Assembly: GCF_021403115.1 (NCBI RefSeq)
Contig: NZ_JAJSSH010000008.1
Span: 124,001 to 188,000 of the forward strand
Reading direction: 5' to 3'
Length of the DNA stretch: 64,000 nt
Source of the DNA: Sphingobium sufflavum
GTDB taxonomy: Bacteria > Pseudomonadota > Alphaproteobacteria > Sphingomonadales > Sphingomonadaceae
The notes under the pieces are model-generated. The model searched no databases. It saw nothing but the letters and a program-made list of their open reading frames with translations, and was not told where the DNA came from. Shown here one piece after another: positions 54,085 to 62,715 of this stretch (positions are counted from its first letter, which is position 1; the number at the start of each line of letters is the position of its first letter). A program made the position numbers and the translations under genes.

Positions 54085-56766
54085 TCAGAACTTCATGCTC
54101 GCGCCGAACGAGAAGAGCGCACCCTGACGGTAGCTGTTCACGCGCACGACATTGCCGTTGCTGAACGATTGTTCTTCCCGATAGTCGGTGCGCGTCAGGT
54201 TGCGCGCCTCCGCCTTCAGCTCGATCTCGCCGAAGGTGGTGCGGATGCCCTGCCGATACACGATATCCAGCCGCACGCCCGGTTTCTCGATATAGTCCAC
54301 CTGATTGCCCGGCCCGCGCGTCGTCACCCGGTCGCTGGCATAGTTGAACAACAGGGTCAGCTGCGACAGATGGTCGGTATCCTCGACGCCCAGTTGCAGG
54401 TTGACCAGATGGTCCGACTGCCCCGTCATCGCCGCGCCATCGCGGAACACCGTGTTGGCCGCCACCCGCGTCACCGCGCCCGCCGTGGGGAACGGGTCGA
54501 AGATCTGCTGATTGCCCACCTCCAGCTCCGAATTGGAGTAGGTGTAGTTGGCGATAATCACCGCCCGCTTGGTGGCGAACAAATCCCCCTTGAACAGACC
54601 GTCGAGCGGCAGATATTTCTGGAACTCGACCTCCGCACCATACAGCTTGGCCTTGGGCGCGTTGGCGAAACCGTACAGCAAGGTGCCGCTGGACGTATCG
54701 AGGAAGCCCACGCCCTCGATCGGGTTGCTGATGTCCTTGTAGAAGGCGGCGACGCTCATCCGCTGGTCCCGCGCAAAGAACCATTCGAACCGGCCCTCCG
54801 CATTTTTCAGCTCGCTGTCCTGCAACAGGGCGTTGCCGACGAAGGTGCGGTTGGTCGTGAAGTCCTGATACTGCTGCGGCGCCAGTTCGCGGAACTGCGG
54901 CCGGGCGATCGTCTTGGACCCGTGCAGGCGAAGCTGCATATTCTCCCGGAAATTCCAGGTGAAGGTCAGCGACGGCAGCCAATAGTCGTTGCTCAGCGCG
55001 GTGGGGGTGAAGCCACCGCTCGACCGCACCGTCTGGTCCGCCGTCTCATACCGTGCGCCGCCCTGTATGCGGAAGCCGTCGAACAGTTCGATCTCCGCCA
55101 TGCCATAGCCCGCATGGATGCGCAGCTTGGCGTCATAGGCGGTCGCGCCCGCCGCGCTTTCCGGCGAGAGCGAGAGATTCTGGTTCAGGATCACGTCGCG
55201 CGACAGCAGCAGGTCGGGCCGCAACTGCGCGATGGGGGCGCTGACCCGCGGCGTGTAGCGGAAGAAGTAGCGGCTCGATGTCCGGTCCATGTCGGTATAG
55301 GCATAGCCCGCCGTCACCTTGATCGACCGTTCCGTGGGCAGGCTGTAGCCCACGTCGATGCCCGCGCCGTACAGATCTTCGTTGAGGTCGCTGAACGCGA
55401 TGGTCGCGCGCTGGCTACCGCCGCTCAGGTCGTTCACATAATCGTCGGCGGCGACATTGTAGATATAGGAGAATTCCCGCTCATAGGGCGACGTGCGCTT
55501 GGTGTTGGCATAGGTGCCGCGCAGGTCTACGCTCAGCGCGCCGAAGCGCAGTTCCGCCGCGCCTTGCAGGTCGTACAACTGCCGTTCCGCCCAGGACGTG
55601 CCCTGGATCATCTGCGGGTCCGGCGAACCGGGCGCGGGATCGAGGCTGGCGAAGCGGTTATAGCCCGATTCCAGACGCCCCTGCTTCACCGTGTCATGAA
55701 TATAGAGGTTGGTGAGGCGCACCTTGTGCTGGCCGAACTCGAAGCCCAGCCCGAACAGGCCGTTCACCAATATGCGGTTGTCGGTCGATACCGTGCGGAA
55801 CGCCTTCTGGATGTCGCCATCGTCGTCGCCCGTCTCGCGCGCGGAATCGCGCGTGATCCAGGTGTTGCTGATGCCCGCGCTGGCGATCACGCCGACGCGC
55901 ACCCCGCCCAGGTCGAAGCGCGTGCCGCCGCTGATGTCCGCCGACCAGTTGGCGGGCGTATCGGTCAGCCGCTGCAACAATGTGGTGCGGGTGTTGGAAA
56001 GTGTCGCGGCCTGCGCGGCGGGGATGACGGCGTTGGCGTCGCCCGCTTCCTTGATGAAGCCGGGCGCATCGCGCGTGCCGCTGTCATAGCCGAGCCAGTC
56101 GCTCTTGCTGCCATAATAGGTGTAGCCGAGCAGACGGGTCGTCTCCGTGTCATAGGCGACCGATCCGCCGACCTGGAGGAAGCTCTCCTTCGGCGTGGAC
56201 AAGGTGGTCAGGTTGATGACGCCGCCGCCATATTCGCCGGGGAAATTGGGGGAATAGCTTTTCTGCACCATGCCGCTGGCGATCAGGCTGCTGGGAAAGA
56301 TGTCCAGCGGCACGACGCGCTTGAGCGGGTCGGGCGACGGCAGCGGAGAGCCGTTGAGCAGCGACAGCGAATAACGGTCGCCCAGGCCGCGCACATAGAC
56401 GAAGCCTTCGCCCACGACGCTCAGGCCGGTCACGCGCTGCAGCGCGCCCGCAATGTCACCCTCGCCGGTGCGCGCAATGTCGCTGGCGGACAGGACCGAC
56501 ACCACTTCGGACGTCTGCTTGATGATGTTGGGGATGTAGCGGCCGGTCACGACGATGTCGTTGCCCGTGTTGCCGCCACCGCCGGGGATCGAAACCTCGA
56601 CCTGTTCCTCGGCCGGAGCGGACGCGGAGCCGGCGGTGTCCGGTGCCTGCGACCTGGCGCCCGTGGGCGCGGATTGCACGGGGGCTGCGTCCTGCGCAAG
56701 GGCAGGCGCGGTCAACGCTGTCGAGAACAGCAGCATCGAGCCGAAAGCGGACGCTTTTCTCATCAT
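54085..56766 (-). CDS. TonB-dependent outer-membrane receptor
   Basis: 893 residues. Signal peptide ends A-P-A-L-A-Q. A Pro/Ser-rich stretch precedes the plug domain (I-V-V-T-G-R-Y-I-P, V-Y-V-R-G-L-G-D-R-Y, L-F-N-type loop S-L-L-N-G-S-P-L), then a 22-strand barrel ending in the expected aromatic residue (S-M-K-F). The R-G-L-G-D-R-Y plug is of the kind seen in large sphingomonad and Caulobacter receptors. Start M-M-R-K-A-S-A-F at 56766 follows GGGATGG. It lies 96 bases after the lipoprotein gene on the same strand and is probably co-transcribed. Ligand unknown. Confidence 0.92.
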   Translation of the reverse strand: MMRKASAFGSMLLFSTALTAPALAQDAAPVQSAPTGARSQAPDTAGSASAPAEEQVEVSIPGGGGNTGNDIVVTGRYIPNIIKQTSEVVSVLSASDIARTGEGDIAGALQRVTGLSVVGEGFVYVRGLGDRYSLSLLNGSPLPSPDPLKRVVPLDIFPSSLIASGMVQKSYSPNFPGEYGGGVINLTTLSTPKESFLQVGGSVAYDTETTRLLGYTYYGSKSDWLGYDSGTRDAPGFIKEAGDANAVIPAAQAATLSNTRTTLLQRLTDTPANWSADISGGTRFDLGGVRVGVIASAGISNTWITRDSARETGDDDGDIQKAFRTVSTDNRILVNGLFGLGFEFGQHKVRLTNLYIHDTVKQGRLESGYNRFASLDPAPGSPDPQMIQGTSWAERQLYDLQGAAELRFGALSVDLRGTYANTKRTSPYEREFSYIYNVAADDYVNDLSGGSQRATIAFSDLNEDLYGAGIDVGYSLPTERSIKVTAGYAYTDMDRTSSRYFFRYTPRVSAPIAQLRPDLLLSRDVILNQNLSLSPESAAGATAYDAKLRIHAGYGMAEIELFDGFRIQGGARYETADQTVRSSGGFTPTALSNDYWLPSLTFTWNFRENMQLRLHGSKTIARPQFRELAPQQYQDFTTNRTFVGNALLQDSELKNAEGRFEWFFARDQRMSVAAFYKDISNPIEGVGFLDTSSGTLLYGFANAPKAKLYGAEVEFQKYLPLDGLFKGDLFATKRAVIIANYTYSNSELEVGNQQIFDPFPTAGAVTRVAANTVFRDGAAMTGQSDHLVNLQLGVEDTDHLSQLTLLFNYASDRVTTRGPGNQVDYIEKPGVRLDIVYRQGIRTTFGEIELKAEARNLTRTDYREEQSFSNGNVVRVNSYRQGALFSFGASMKF

Positions 56767-56862
56767 TATGTCCATCCCTGAAAAAGGCGCGTGGGCGCGC
56801 TGGCCTGAAAAAGGCACATGGGCGCGCTGGCATATGGCCGCGCGCCCATGTCGGTCTGAAGA

Positions 56863-58641
56863 TTAGGAGTAGGTCGGAATGGAGGTGCAGTTGCCCAGAC
56901 CGCCGAGGTTGCTCACATAGCTGGGCGTGCAGGTCCAACCCTTGTACCAGTTGTCGGTCGCATCCTTGACCGCACCGATATAGGTGGTCGTGACCAGGAA
57001 GCTCTCGCCCGTCCGGTTCAGCGTGGCGGCGTTGAACGCGACATTGGTCGCCGCCGCGCCGGTCGGCAGGAAGATGGACGTCAGCGCCGTGTTGCCGACC
57101 AGCACATTGTTGGTGCCGGCGGTGAACAGGGCCGTGACGGCCGCCGCGGTCAGATTGCCCGTCTCATTGTCGTTGTTGACCGCCACCGGGCAGTCGAAAT
57201 AGTTGGAGTGGAACACGGGCGCGCCCAGTTCCTGCAACGGGCCGGGGGCGGCCAGCGTGCCGTCCGCCGCCCGCACCGTCTGCGACTGGTCGAGGTCGAT
57301 ACAGGCCTTGGTCGAGGTCTTGACGATGCCGTTCACCAGCGTCGCATCCGCACCGCCGCGAATATACAGGGCTTCCTGGCTCGCGGTCGAATTCGCCAGA
57401 TTGTTGACGAAGGTGTAGTTGGCGAGGCGCAGATACTGGCGGGGCAGCGCGTCCTCGTTGCCGGAGGAGTCCACCTCGATGCTGCGCGGGTCGGAGCTGC
57501 CATTGTCGGTGCGCTTGATACCCAGCACGAACTGGACCGCGCCCTGATAACCGACGTCGGTGTCCAGATCGTCATCGTCCGATCCGGTAATGACCAGATG
57601 CTTGGCGTTGACGCGGCCACCAAAGATTTCGACGCCGTCGTCCGCGCTGTTGTGGACCTGCACATTGTCGATAATCGTGTCGGAACCGACGCCTGCGGGG
57701 GTCAGGCCCTGAAGCTCGTTGCCCTCCGAAATGGCGATGCCCGAATAGCGGATCTGCACATAGCGCAGCGTGCCGCTGTTATCGGCGGCCACGTCGCCGC
57801 CATAGCGGGCGGTGCCGGTGCCCTCGACGATGCGGAAGCAGTCGGCCGAGCCGCCCGCCACGCCTGCGGTCGTGCAATCGCTGATCGGTGCACGACCCGC
57901 CATGATGAGACCGCCCCACAGGCCCTGCGAATTCGCCGTGCCGGTGTCGGTCGCCACGCCTTCCAGGTTCTGGCGCGCGGTGAAGATGACCGGCTTGGCC
58001 GCCTCGCCGTTCGCGAAAATCTTGGAGCCACGGTTGACGATCAGATAGTCGGGACCGGTCGCGCTGCTGAGCGAGCCGCGATCCGTGCGGGTCAGCGCGC
58101 CGGTGGCGCCCACTGTCACGCGCTGCATCTTCGCGCCCACGCCATTGTCGGCGAACAGGATCGCGCCCGCCTGAACGGTCAGGTTGGCCGAACGGCCGGT
58201 GGAGTTGCCGGCGGACGAACCGCCCAGGTCGATGCCGACATTGACCGTGCCGTCGATCAGATAGGCGACGCCCGGAATATAGGGGAGCAGCGTATCCTTG
58301 TCGATCAGGCTGGGCAGGCGGATGACGCGGAAGCCGGAAACCGCCGGGGTCGCCGCGGTGGTGCCGGATGCGGCGGTTGCGCCGAATTCGATCACGCCCT
58401 CGTCGACGAAGCCCTGCGTCTGGACCAGCGTGTTGAGCTGTGCGGAGATGGAGGCGATGGTGCCGGTCGGGGCCTGGTTCGGGCCGACGCTGGGCGATGT
58501 GGGCGTCGGCGTACCCGTGCCGCCACCGCCGATCACCGTATTGTCACCGGGCGATGCAATGTCGGACGCGCCACAGGCGGCCAGCATCGGCAGGGCAGCG
58601 CCAGCCAGCAAAATCGTCGTAATCCGTGAAATACGTCCCAT
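56863..58641 (-). CDS. Large surface lipoprotein, right-handed beta-helix-like
   Basis: 592 residues. Lipobox L-A-A-C-G-A-S (Cys ~23) follows a good signal; +2 is Gly, so no inner-membrane retention signal. A Gly/Thr/Pro linker leads to a long part made of short strand repeats rich in Asn, Asp, Gly and Thr (G-L-W-G-G-L-I-M-A-G-R-A-P, A-D-D-G-V-E-I-F-G-G, Y-I-R-G-G-A-D-A), as in parallel beta-helix proteins. Several Cys pairs suggest disulfides. Proteins of this type are commonly encoded next to TonB receptors. The ATG at 58641 follows GGAGACG. Export by the adjacent T2SS is an inference. Confidence 0.8.
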   Translation of the reverse strand: MGRISRITTILLAGAALPMLAACGASDIASPGDNTVIGGGGTGTPTPTSPSVGPNQAPTGTIASISAQLNTLVQTQGFVDEGVIEFGATAASGTTAATPAVSGFRVIRLPSLIDKDTLLPYIPGVAYLIDGTVNVGIDLGGSSAGNSTGRSANLTVQAGAILFADNGVGAKMQRVTVGATGALTRTDRGSLSSATGPDYLIVNRGSKIFANGEAAKPVIFTARQNLEGVATDTGTANSQGLWGGLIMAGRAPISDCTTAGVAGGSADCFRIVEGTGTARYGGDVAADNSGTLRYVQIRYSGIAISEGNELQGLTPAGVGSDTIIDNVQVHNSADDGVEIFGGRVNAKHLVITGSDDDDLDTDVGYQGAVQFVLGIKRTDNGSSDPRSIEVDSSGNEDALPRQYLRLANYTFVNNLANSTASQEALYIRGGADATLVNGIVKTSTKACIDLDQSQTVRAADGTLAAPGPLQELGAPVFHSNYFDCPVAVNNDNETGNLTAAAVTALFTAGTNNVLVGNTALTSIFLPTGAAATNVAFNAATLNRTGESFLVTTTYIGAVKDATDNWYKGWTCTPSYVSNLGGLGNCTSIPTYS

Positions 58642-59011
58642 TATCGTCTCCGCTTCCGGTTTGGTCGGCGGATGATGTGCCGACCCAGTGAGGAAGGGAT
58701 TGACGGCACCGTCGTTGCGGCCGTCCCCCCGATCCCTGTTCCCGGAGCCGCCCCTAGGGAGCGGATGTGACAGCCGAATGGAATTTGGGCGTCTTTTAGA
58801 TGACATGATTATGACGATTATATTGCACGGCCTGCGCCATGGCGGGGATCGCCTCCCCGCCGTTGCAGGCGCAAAACCCAGGCACCATGGGCTTGCGGGC
58901 GGGAACGGACGCCCCTGCATCGCCCCCACGCCCTCATGCAAAAGGGACGCCGTCCTTTCGGAAAGCGTCCCCTTATGCGACGGACCGCGCGATCGCGCGG
59001 ATCAGGATCGA
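58642..59011. other. Promoter region of the lipoprotein-receptor pair
   Basis: 370 bases without a credible gene between the lipoprotein start and the TPR-like gene stop. It has an AT-richer block at ~58795-58830 that includes a PhoB-box-like site, and a second lone C-T-G-T-C-A-C on the minus strand near 58766-58772. Confidence 0.5.
58800..58817 (-). promoter_or_regulatory. Candidate PhoB box upstream of the lipoprotein gene
   Basis: Minus strand TCGTCATAATCATGTCAT: two G-T-C-A-T cores exactly 11 bases apart with a 4-base spacer, matching the C-T-G-T-C-A-T-N4-C-T-G-T-C-A-T pattern at 5 and 6 of 7 positions. It is about 160 bases upstream of the ATG. Confidence 0.5.
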
Positions 59012-59404
59012 TCAGCGGGTGGCGAACGCCCGGCTGTCCAGCATGGCGATCTGCTGCCGCGCGACCTGCCGGCTCGACACCTCCCGGCCATCCGACAGGA
59101 TCAGGTCACATTCGGGGGCATTGCCCGCCGCCACGAACGCGCCGCGCGCCTCCGACGCCTTGCCCGCCCGTGCATAGACGATACCCAGGTTGATGAGACG
59201 CGCCGGGTCTTGCGCATCCTCCGCATAGCGCGGTTTCAGGACCGTCTCGGCCTGCGCCAGCCGTCCCTCGCCAATGGCGGAAACCGCCAGCCCGTCCCCC
59301 GGATAGACGATTTTTGCGGGATCGTGCGCCCATGCGCCACCCCCCAGAAACACGCCGGCGGCCAGTACCAGACCACCCGCGAAGAAACCCGAAATGCTTT
59401 TCAT
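59012..59404 (-). CDS. Small exported TPR-like protein
   Basis: 130 residues. Signal peptide ends G-G-A-W-A-H (~30). The mature part has a helical pattern L-I-N-L-G-I-V-Y-A-R-A-G-K-A-S-E-A-R-G-A-F, i.e. one clear tetratricopeptide-like repeat, then a C-terminal helix ending in R-A-F-A-T-R. The ATG at 59404 follows A-G-G-A-G-G. It lies upstream of the lipoprotein and TonB receptor genes on the same strand and has its own PhoB-like site. It is probably a periplasmic partner of the receptor. Confidence 0.78.
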   Translation of the reverse strand: MKSISGFFAGGLVLAAGVFLGGGAWAHDPAKIVYPGDGLAVSAIGEGRLAQAETVLKPRYAEDAQDPARLINLGIVYARAGKASEARGAFVAAGNAPECDLILSDGREVSSRQVARQQIAMLDSRAFATR

Positions 59405-59869
59405 GATGCCTTCCACCTCCTCTCCGAAGCTGCTCCGATTATGGCACAGATGCGCCATTCCACAACGGAAAACCATCGTCCAAAACCGTTACATCCCTTT
59501 GAAATATAATAATAGTTTTATGACAGTGAATATGACAATTGTCACAATTCCCTAAATGTCATCATGCTGTAACAAAACAGGAAACTGAAAAACGAATCGG
59601 AAAGACCATCGCGCTTCGGGGACACATGCCCGTCACAGCCATGGACAGCACGCCGCCTGCGCGCGCAGCCACAGGCCATCCGCGCGCGATCCTGTGCCGT
59701 TGATACACACAGCGGACGCCATCCGGCGCGGACAGCCAGACGCCATCCGGCGCACACGCACCAACTTCGGGTAAAAAGGTAGGGAAAGGTGGGGAGCTTC
59801 TGTTGCCCGGCGCTCCCCGTGCCGCTGGAATCCATTCTGTTGCCCGGCTGGCCCAGCCGCGTTCTGTTA
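59405..59869. other. Regulatory gap between TPR-like gene and ssrA
   Basis: No convincing protein gene. The left part (59495-59575) is AT-rich and packed with T-G-T-C-A elements: the PhoB-like site at 59509-59526, T-T-G-T-C-A-T at 59532-59538, a perfect 12-base palindrome TGACAATTGTCA (59533-59544), and on the plus strand ATGTCATCATGCTGTAAC (59556-59573), another 11-base-step pair. The right part has two copies of G-A-C-G-C-C-A-T-C-C-G-G-C-G-C (near 59718 and 59740). Confidence 0.55.
59509..59526 (-). promoter_or_regulatory. Candidate PhoB box upstream of the TPR-like gene
   Basis: Minus strand CTGTCATAAAACTATTAT, 7/7 and 5/7 matches at an 11-base step. An additional T-T-G-T-C-A-T lies 12 bases before it. 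T-T-A-T-A-T, 10 bases after the C-T-G-T-C-A-T, can serve as -10, the spacing known for PhoB-activated promoters. Confidence 0.5.
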
Positions 59870-60146
59870 GGATAATGTCAGGCCGTGAGGCCCTCAATTA
59901 TGCTGCGAGAGCAAGTGCTTCGTTATCGTTGGCACTTATTGGGTTTTGAGCCTTATGCGGGTTACTCAGCCCGGGCGAAAATACCGTCTTTGAACACACG
60001 TCGATCCTAGTTCGGCCCCATCAGGACCGGCGAGAATCTGAAAGATCCGCCGTTTCTGGTGGAGCCGCCGGGTACCGCCCCCGGGTCCGCTGCGTCTATT
60101 ACACGGCACAATTTATCGCCATAGTCGGACAAGCCGACAGAATGGA
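59868..60146 (-). ncRNA. ssrA: Two-piece (circularly permuted) tmRNA
   Basis: On the minus strand the acceptor piece comes first and ends G-G-C-T-C-C-A-C-C-A (CCA at 60059-60057). After an intervening loop of ~37 bases that is removed, the coding piece begins G-G-G-G-C-C-G-A near 60019. It carries the tag frame (59933-59898) reading A-N-D-N-E-A-L-A-L-A-A then TAA. G-G-G-G-C-C pairs with G-G-C-T-C-C to rebuild the alanine-tRNA-like end. This permuted form is typical of alphaproteobacteria. tmRNA rescues stalled ribosomes with SmpB. Outer ends are approximate. Confidence 0.9.
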
Positions 60147-60163
60147 TATAGGGCATGGCGCGC

Positions 60164-60204
60164 AAAAGAAAAGGGCGTGGCCATCATGCCACGCCCTCTT
60201 TTTT
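60164..60204. terminator. Bidirectional rho-independent terminator
   Basis: Stem GGGCGTGGC (60173-60181) / GCCACGCCC (60188-60196), 6-base loop, flanked by an A-rich run (60165-60172) and TCTTTTTT (60197-60204). On the minus strand it ends the small lipoprotein gene and insulates ssrA. Confidence 0.92.
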
Positions 60205-60241
60205 GACCCGGCGGACTGTGCCGCCGTCAGTCGAGCCGATC

Positions 60242-60517
60242 TTAGTGGGCTTTCGCCTTGTCGATCGCGTCGGCCTTCGCATCGCCCAGTTCGCGGGTCG
60301 CGTCGGCCTTGTTCTCCAGCGCGTCCACCACATTCTCGTTGGCGTTCGCGGCGGCGCCGGTCAGATTGTCGCCAGCCTGCTCGATATTGTCGGCACGGTT
60401 GTCGATCGCATCTGCGGCGTTGTCATATTTATTCTCGACATTCTGCGCCTGCTTGCTGTCGCACGCCGAAAGGGCGGCAAGTGCGGTCGCCGCGACGATG
60501 ATGAGCGGTGCCTTCAC
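60242..60517 (-). CDS. Small coiled lipoprotein
   Basis: 91 residues from a GTG after A-G-G-A-G-G. Lipobox L-S-A-C-D (Cys 19), with Asp at +2, which in many bacteria keeps a lipoprotein at the inner membrane. The mature part is one long amphipathic helix full of Ala, Asp, Asn and Glu with repeated D-N-A/E-N-K heptads, resembling Lpp-like or entericidin-like envelope peptides. Single-gene unit between mscL and a strong terminator. Confidence 0.75.
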   Translation of the reverse strand: MKAPLIIVAATALAALSACDSKQAQNVENKYDNAADAIDNRADNIEQAGDNLTGAAANANENVVDALENKADATRELGDAKADAIDKAKAH

Positions 60518-60615
60518 GGGGGAGTCCTCCTGTTATTACAAATGAGCAGGGGTGAAAGCCGCCACGCCCCGAAAAGGTTCCGCCTGCGATGCAAATGCCG
60601 CGCAACAGGCTGAAT

Positions 60616-61050
60616 TCACCCGTTCTTTTGCAACGAATCCCGTATCTCGCGCAGCAGCGTGACCTCGGCCGGCTCGGCGGCGGGCGTGGCGTCGGGCTTG
60701 GGGAACAGTTTGTTCGCCTGCCGAACGATCAGGAAAATGATGAACGCCAGAATCAGGAACTTGATGATCGCGGTCACGAACGCGCCCAGGCCCAGCATCG
60801 CGACGCCCGCCTTCTTCAGGTCGGCATAGCTGTTGAGGTCGCCCTTGAAGTCGCCGGGAATGGTGCCGAGCTGGATGAAATGGTTCGAAAAATCGACCCC
60901 GCCCGTCACCGCGCCGATCACCGGCATGATGAGGTCGTCGGTCACGGAGGACACGATCGTGCCGAACGCCCCGCCGATGATGACACCGACCGCCAGGTCC
61001 AGGACATTGCCCCGCGCAATGAAAGACTTGAATTCACTCACCAATGCCAT
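60616..61050 (-). CDS. mscL: Large-conductance mechanosensitive channel MscL
   Basis: 144 residues. [23 protein letters not shown] opens TM1 with the N-terminal helix, TM2 is near residues 75-100 ([12 protein letters not shown]), and the C-terminal helix ends L-L-R-E-I-R-D-S-L. It releases solutes on hypo-osmotic shock. The ATG at 61050 is preceded by A-A-A-G-G-G at 7 bases. Confidence 0.96.
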   Translation of the reverse strand: MALVSEFKSFIARGNVLDLAVGVIIGGAFGTIVSSVTDDLIMPVIGAVTGGVDFSNHFIQLGTIPGDFKGDLNSYADLKKAGVAMLGLGAFVTAIIKFLILAFIIFLIVRQANKLFPKPDATPAAEPAEVTLLREIRDSLQKNG

Positions 61051-61177
61051 CGTCAAACCCTTTTACTGCCGGATGCAATACTGCGATGGCCCAGGCTAAG
61101 ACCATTGCGGCCTCTCGCGCAACGTCCTATTTACCAGCCCGTCCGGGCGACACCCGGAGTTTAAGGGATTTTACATC

Positions 61178-61783
61178 ATGGCCCGCACCCGCCTGCCCGC
61201 TTTCCTCCTCCTGACCGTCGCCAGCCTCTCGCTCGCCTCCTGCGGCATCAACAGCGTACCCGCGGCGGAGGAAGTGGCCAAGGCGAAGTGGGCGGACGTG
61301 CAGGCGCAGTATCAGCGCCGGGCCGACCTGATCGGCAACCTCGTCGCCACGGTGCGCGCGGCGGGCAAGCAGGAGCAGGATACGCTGGTCAAGGTTACGG
61401 AGGCCCGCGCAAAGGCCACCTCCGTGCAGGTCAGCGCCGACGACCTCGACGACCCGGCCAAGGTCGCGCAGTTCCAGGCGGCGCAGGGCGCGCTGTCCCA
61501 GTCGCTCGGCCGCCTGCTCGCCACAGTGGAGGCCTACCCCGACCTCAAGACCAACCAGAATTTTCTCGCGCTCCAGTCGCAACTGGAGGGGACGGAGAAC
61601 CGCATCACCGTCGCCGTGACCGATTATAACGAGGCGGTGCGCGCCTATAACACCCGCATCCGCACCTTCCCCGACATGATCGGCGCAAAGTTGATCCACG
61701 GCGCGCAGCCCATGGCCCCCTTCGCGGCCAAGGCCGGGGCGGACAGCGCGCCCGACGTCGGCGCGATGTTCAACGGAAACTGA
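61178..61783 (+). CDS. lemA: LemA family lipoprotein
   Basis: 201 residues. Signal with lipobox L-A-S-C-G (Cys ~23). The LemA helical core is clear: W-A-D-V-Q-A-Q-Y-Q-R-R-A-D-L-I-G-N-L-V-A-T-V, N-F-L-A-L-Q-S-Q-L-E-G-T-E-N-R-I, Y-N-E-A-V-R-A-Y-N. LemA proteins are membrane-anchored and usually sit beside TPM proteins, as here. The next gene starts 23 bases later. Confidence 0.94.
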   Translation: MARTRLPAFLLLTVASLSLASCGINSVPAAEEVAKAKWADVQAQYQRRADLIGNLVATVRAAGKQEQDTLVKVTEARAKATSVQVSADDLDDPAKVAQFQAAQGALSQSLGRLLATVEAYPDLKTNQNFLALQSQLEGTENRITVAVTDYNEAVRAYNTRIRTFPDMIGAKLIHGAQPMAPFAAKAGADSAPDVGAMFNGN

Positions 61784-61806
61784 CGGGGGACCGGAGGGCG
61801 CGGCCC

Positions 61807-62715
61807 ATGTCCCCTGCCCGGATATGCTCTGACCCGGCGCGCCCGGCCCCTGCCCCTGCCCGTCGCCCCCCTGCGCCCTCGGCCCCCGCGCTTCGCCCCC
61901 TCCTCCAGCGGCTGGCGCTGCTCTTGCTGCTCGCGCTGGCGACGGCGCTCGTGCCGACACTGGCCCATGCGCAGGATTTTCCCGCGCTGACCGGCCGGGT
62001 GGTCGATGGCGCGAACCTGCTCGACCCTGCCGGCGAACAGGCGCTGGACGCCCGGCTGGCCGCGCTGGAAAAGGACACGGGGCGCCAGCTTGTCGTCGCC
62101 ACCATCCCGGATTTGCAGGGCCGCGACATTGCCGACTATGGCTATCGCCTCGGCCGCGTCTGGGGCATCGGCGCCAAGGGGCGCAACGACGGTGCGCTGC
62201 TGATCGTCGCGCCCAACGAGCGGCGCGTGCGGATAGAGGTCGGCTATGGGCTGGAGGGCGTGCTGACCGACGCCACCTCCGCCCTCATCATCGCCAACGC
62301 CATCACGCCCCGGTTCAAGGCGGGCGACTTTCCCGGCGGCATCACGGCGGGCGTGGAGGAGATTGGCGCGCTCCTGAAACTGACGCCGGAGGAGGCAAAG
62401 GCCCGCGCCGCCGCCATGGCCGCCGAGGCCGACCGGCAAGAGGGCAGCAGCGACGTGATGAGCGCGGTCATCGTCCTCCTTTTCGTCGGCCTGTTCGTAG
62501 TCCTCCCGCTCGTCTCCCGCGCGCGGGGCGGCAAGCGCTATGGCGGGGGCGGCATCGGCGCTGCGCCCATCATCCTGTGGGGGCCGGGCCTGGGCGGTGG
62601 CCGGGATGACGATCATGGCGGCGGCTTCGGCGGTTTTGGTGGGGGTGGCAGCGGTGGAGGCTTCTCCGGCGGGGGCGGCAGCTTCGGCGGCGGCGGCGCG
62701 AGCGGAGGCTGGTAA
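61807..62715 (+). CDS. TPM-domain protein, YgcG-like
   Basis: 302 residues: a Pro/Ala-rich start and signal (to A-H-A-Q, ~56), TPM phosphatase-like domain (~60-200: G-R-V-V-D-G-A-N-L-L, Y-G-Y-R-L-G-R-V-W-G-I-G, N-D-G-A-L-L-I-V-A), one membrane segment (~220-240) and a Gly-rich tail (G-G-G-F-G-G-F-G-G-G) ending S-G-G-W. This architecture is the standard LemA partner. It overlaps the next gene (TAATG). Function in envelope quality control is suspected but not known. Confidence 0.9.
   Translation: MSPARICSDPARPAPAPARRPPAPSAPALRPLLQRLALLLLLALATALVPTLAHAQDFPALTGRVVDGANLLDPAGEQALDARLAALEKDTGRQLVVATIPDLQGRDIADYGYRLGRVWGIGAKGRNDGALLIVAPNERRVRIEVGYGLEGVLTDATSALIIANAITPRFKAGDFPGGITAGVEEIGALLKLTPEEAKARAAAMAAEADRQEGSSDVMSAVIVLLFVGLFVVLPLVSRARGGKRYGGGGIGAAPIILWGPGLGGGRDDDHGGGFGGFGGGGSGGGFSGGGGSFGGGGASGGW

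Noticed and set aside
54169..56781. 870-codon open frame antisense to the TonB receptor
   Set aside because: No motif or signal; the sense strand has a full receptor with signal peptide and terminal Phe.
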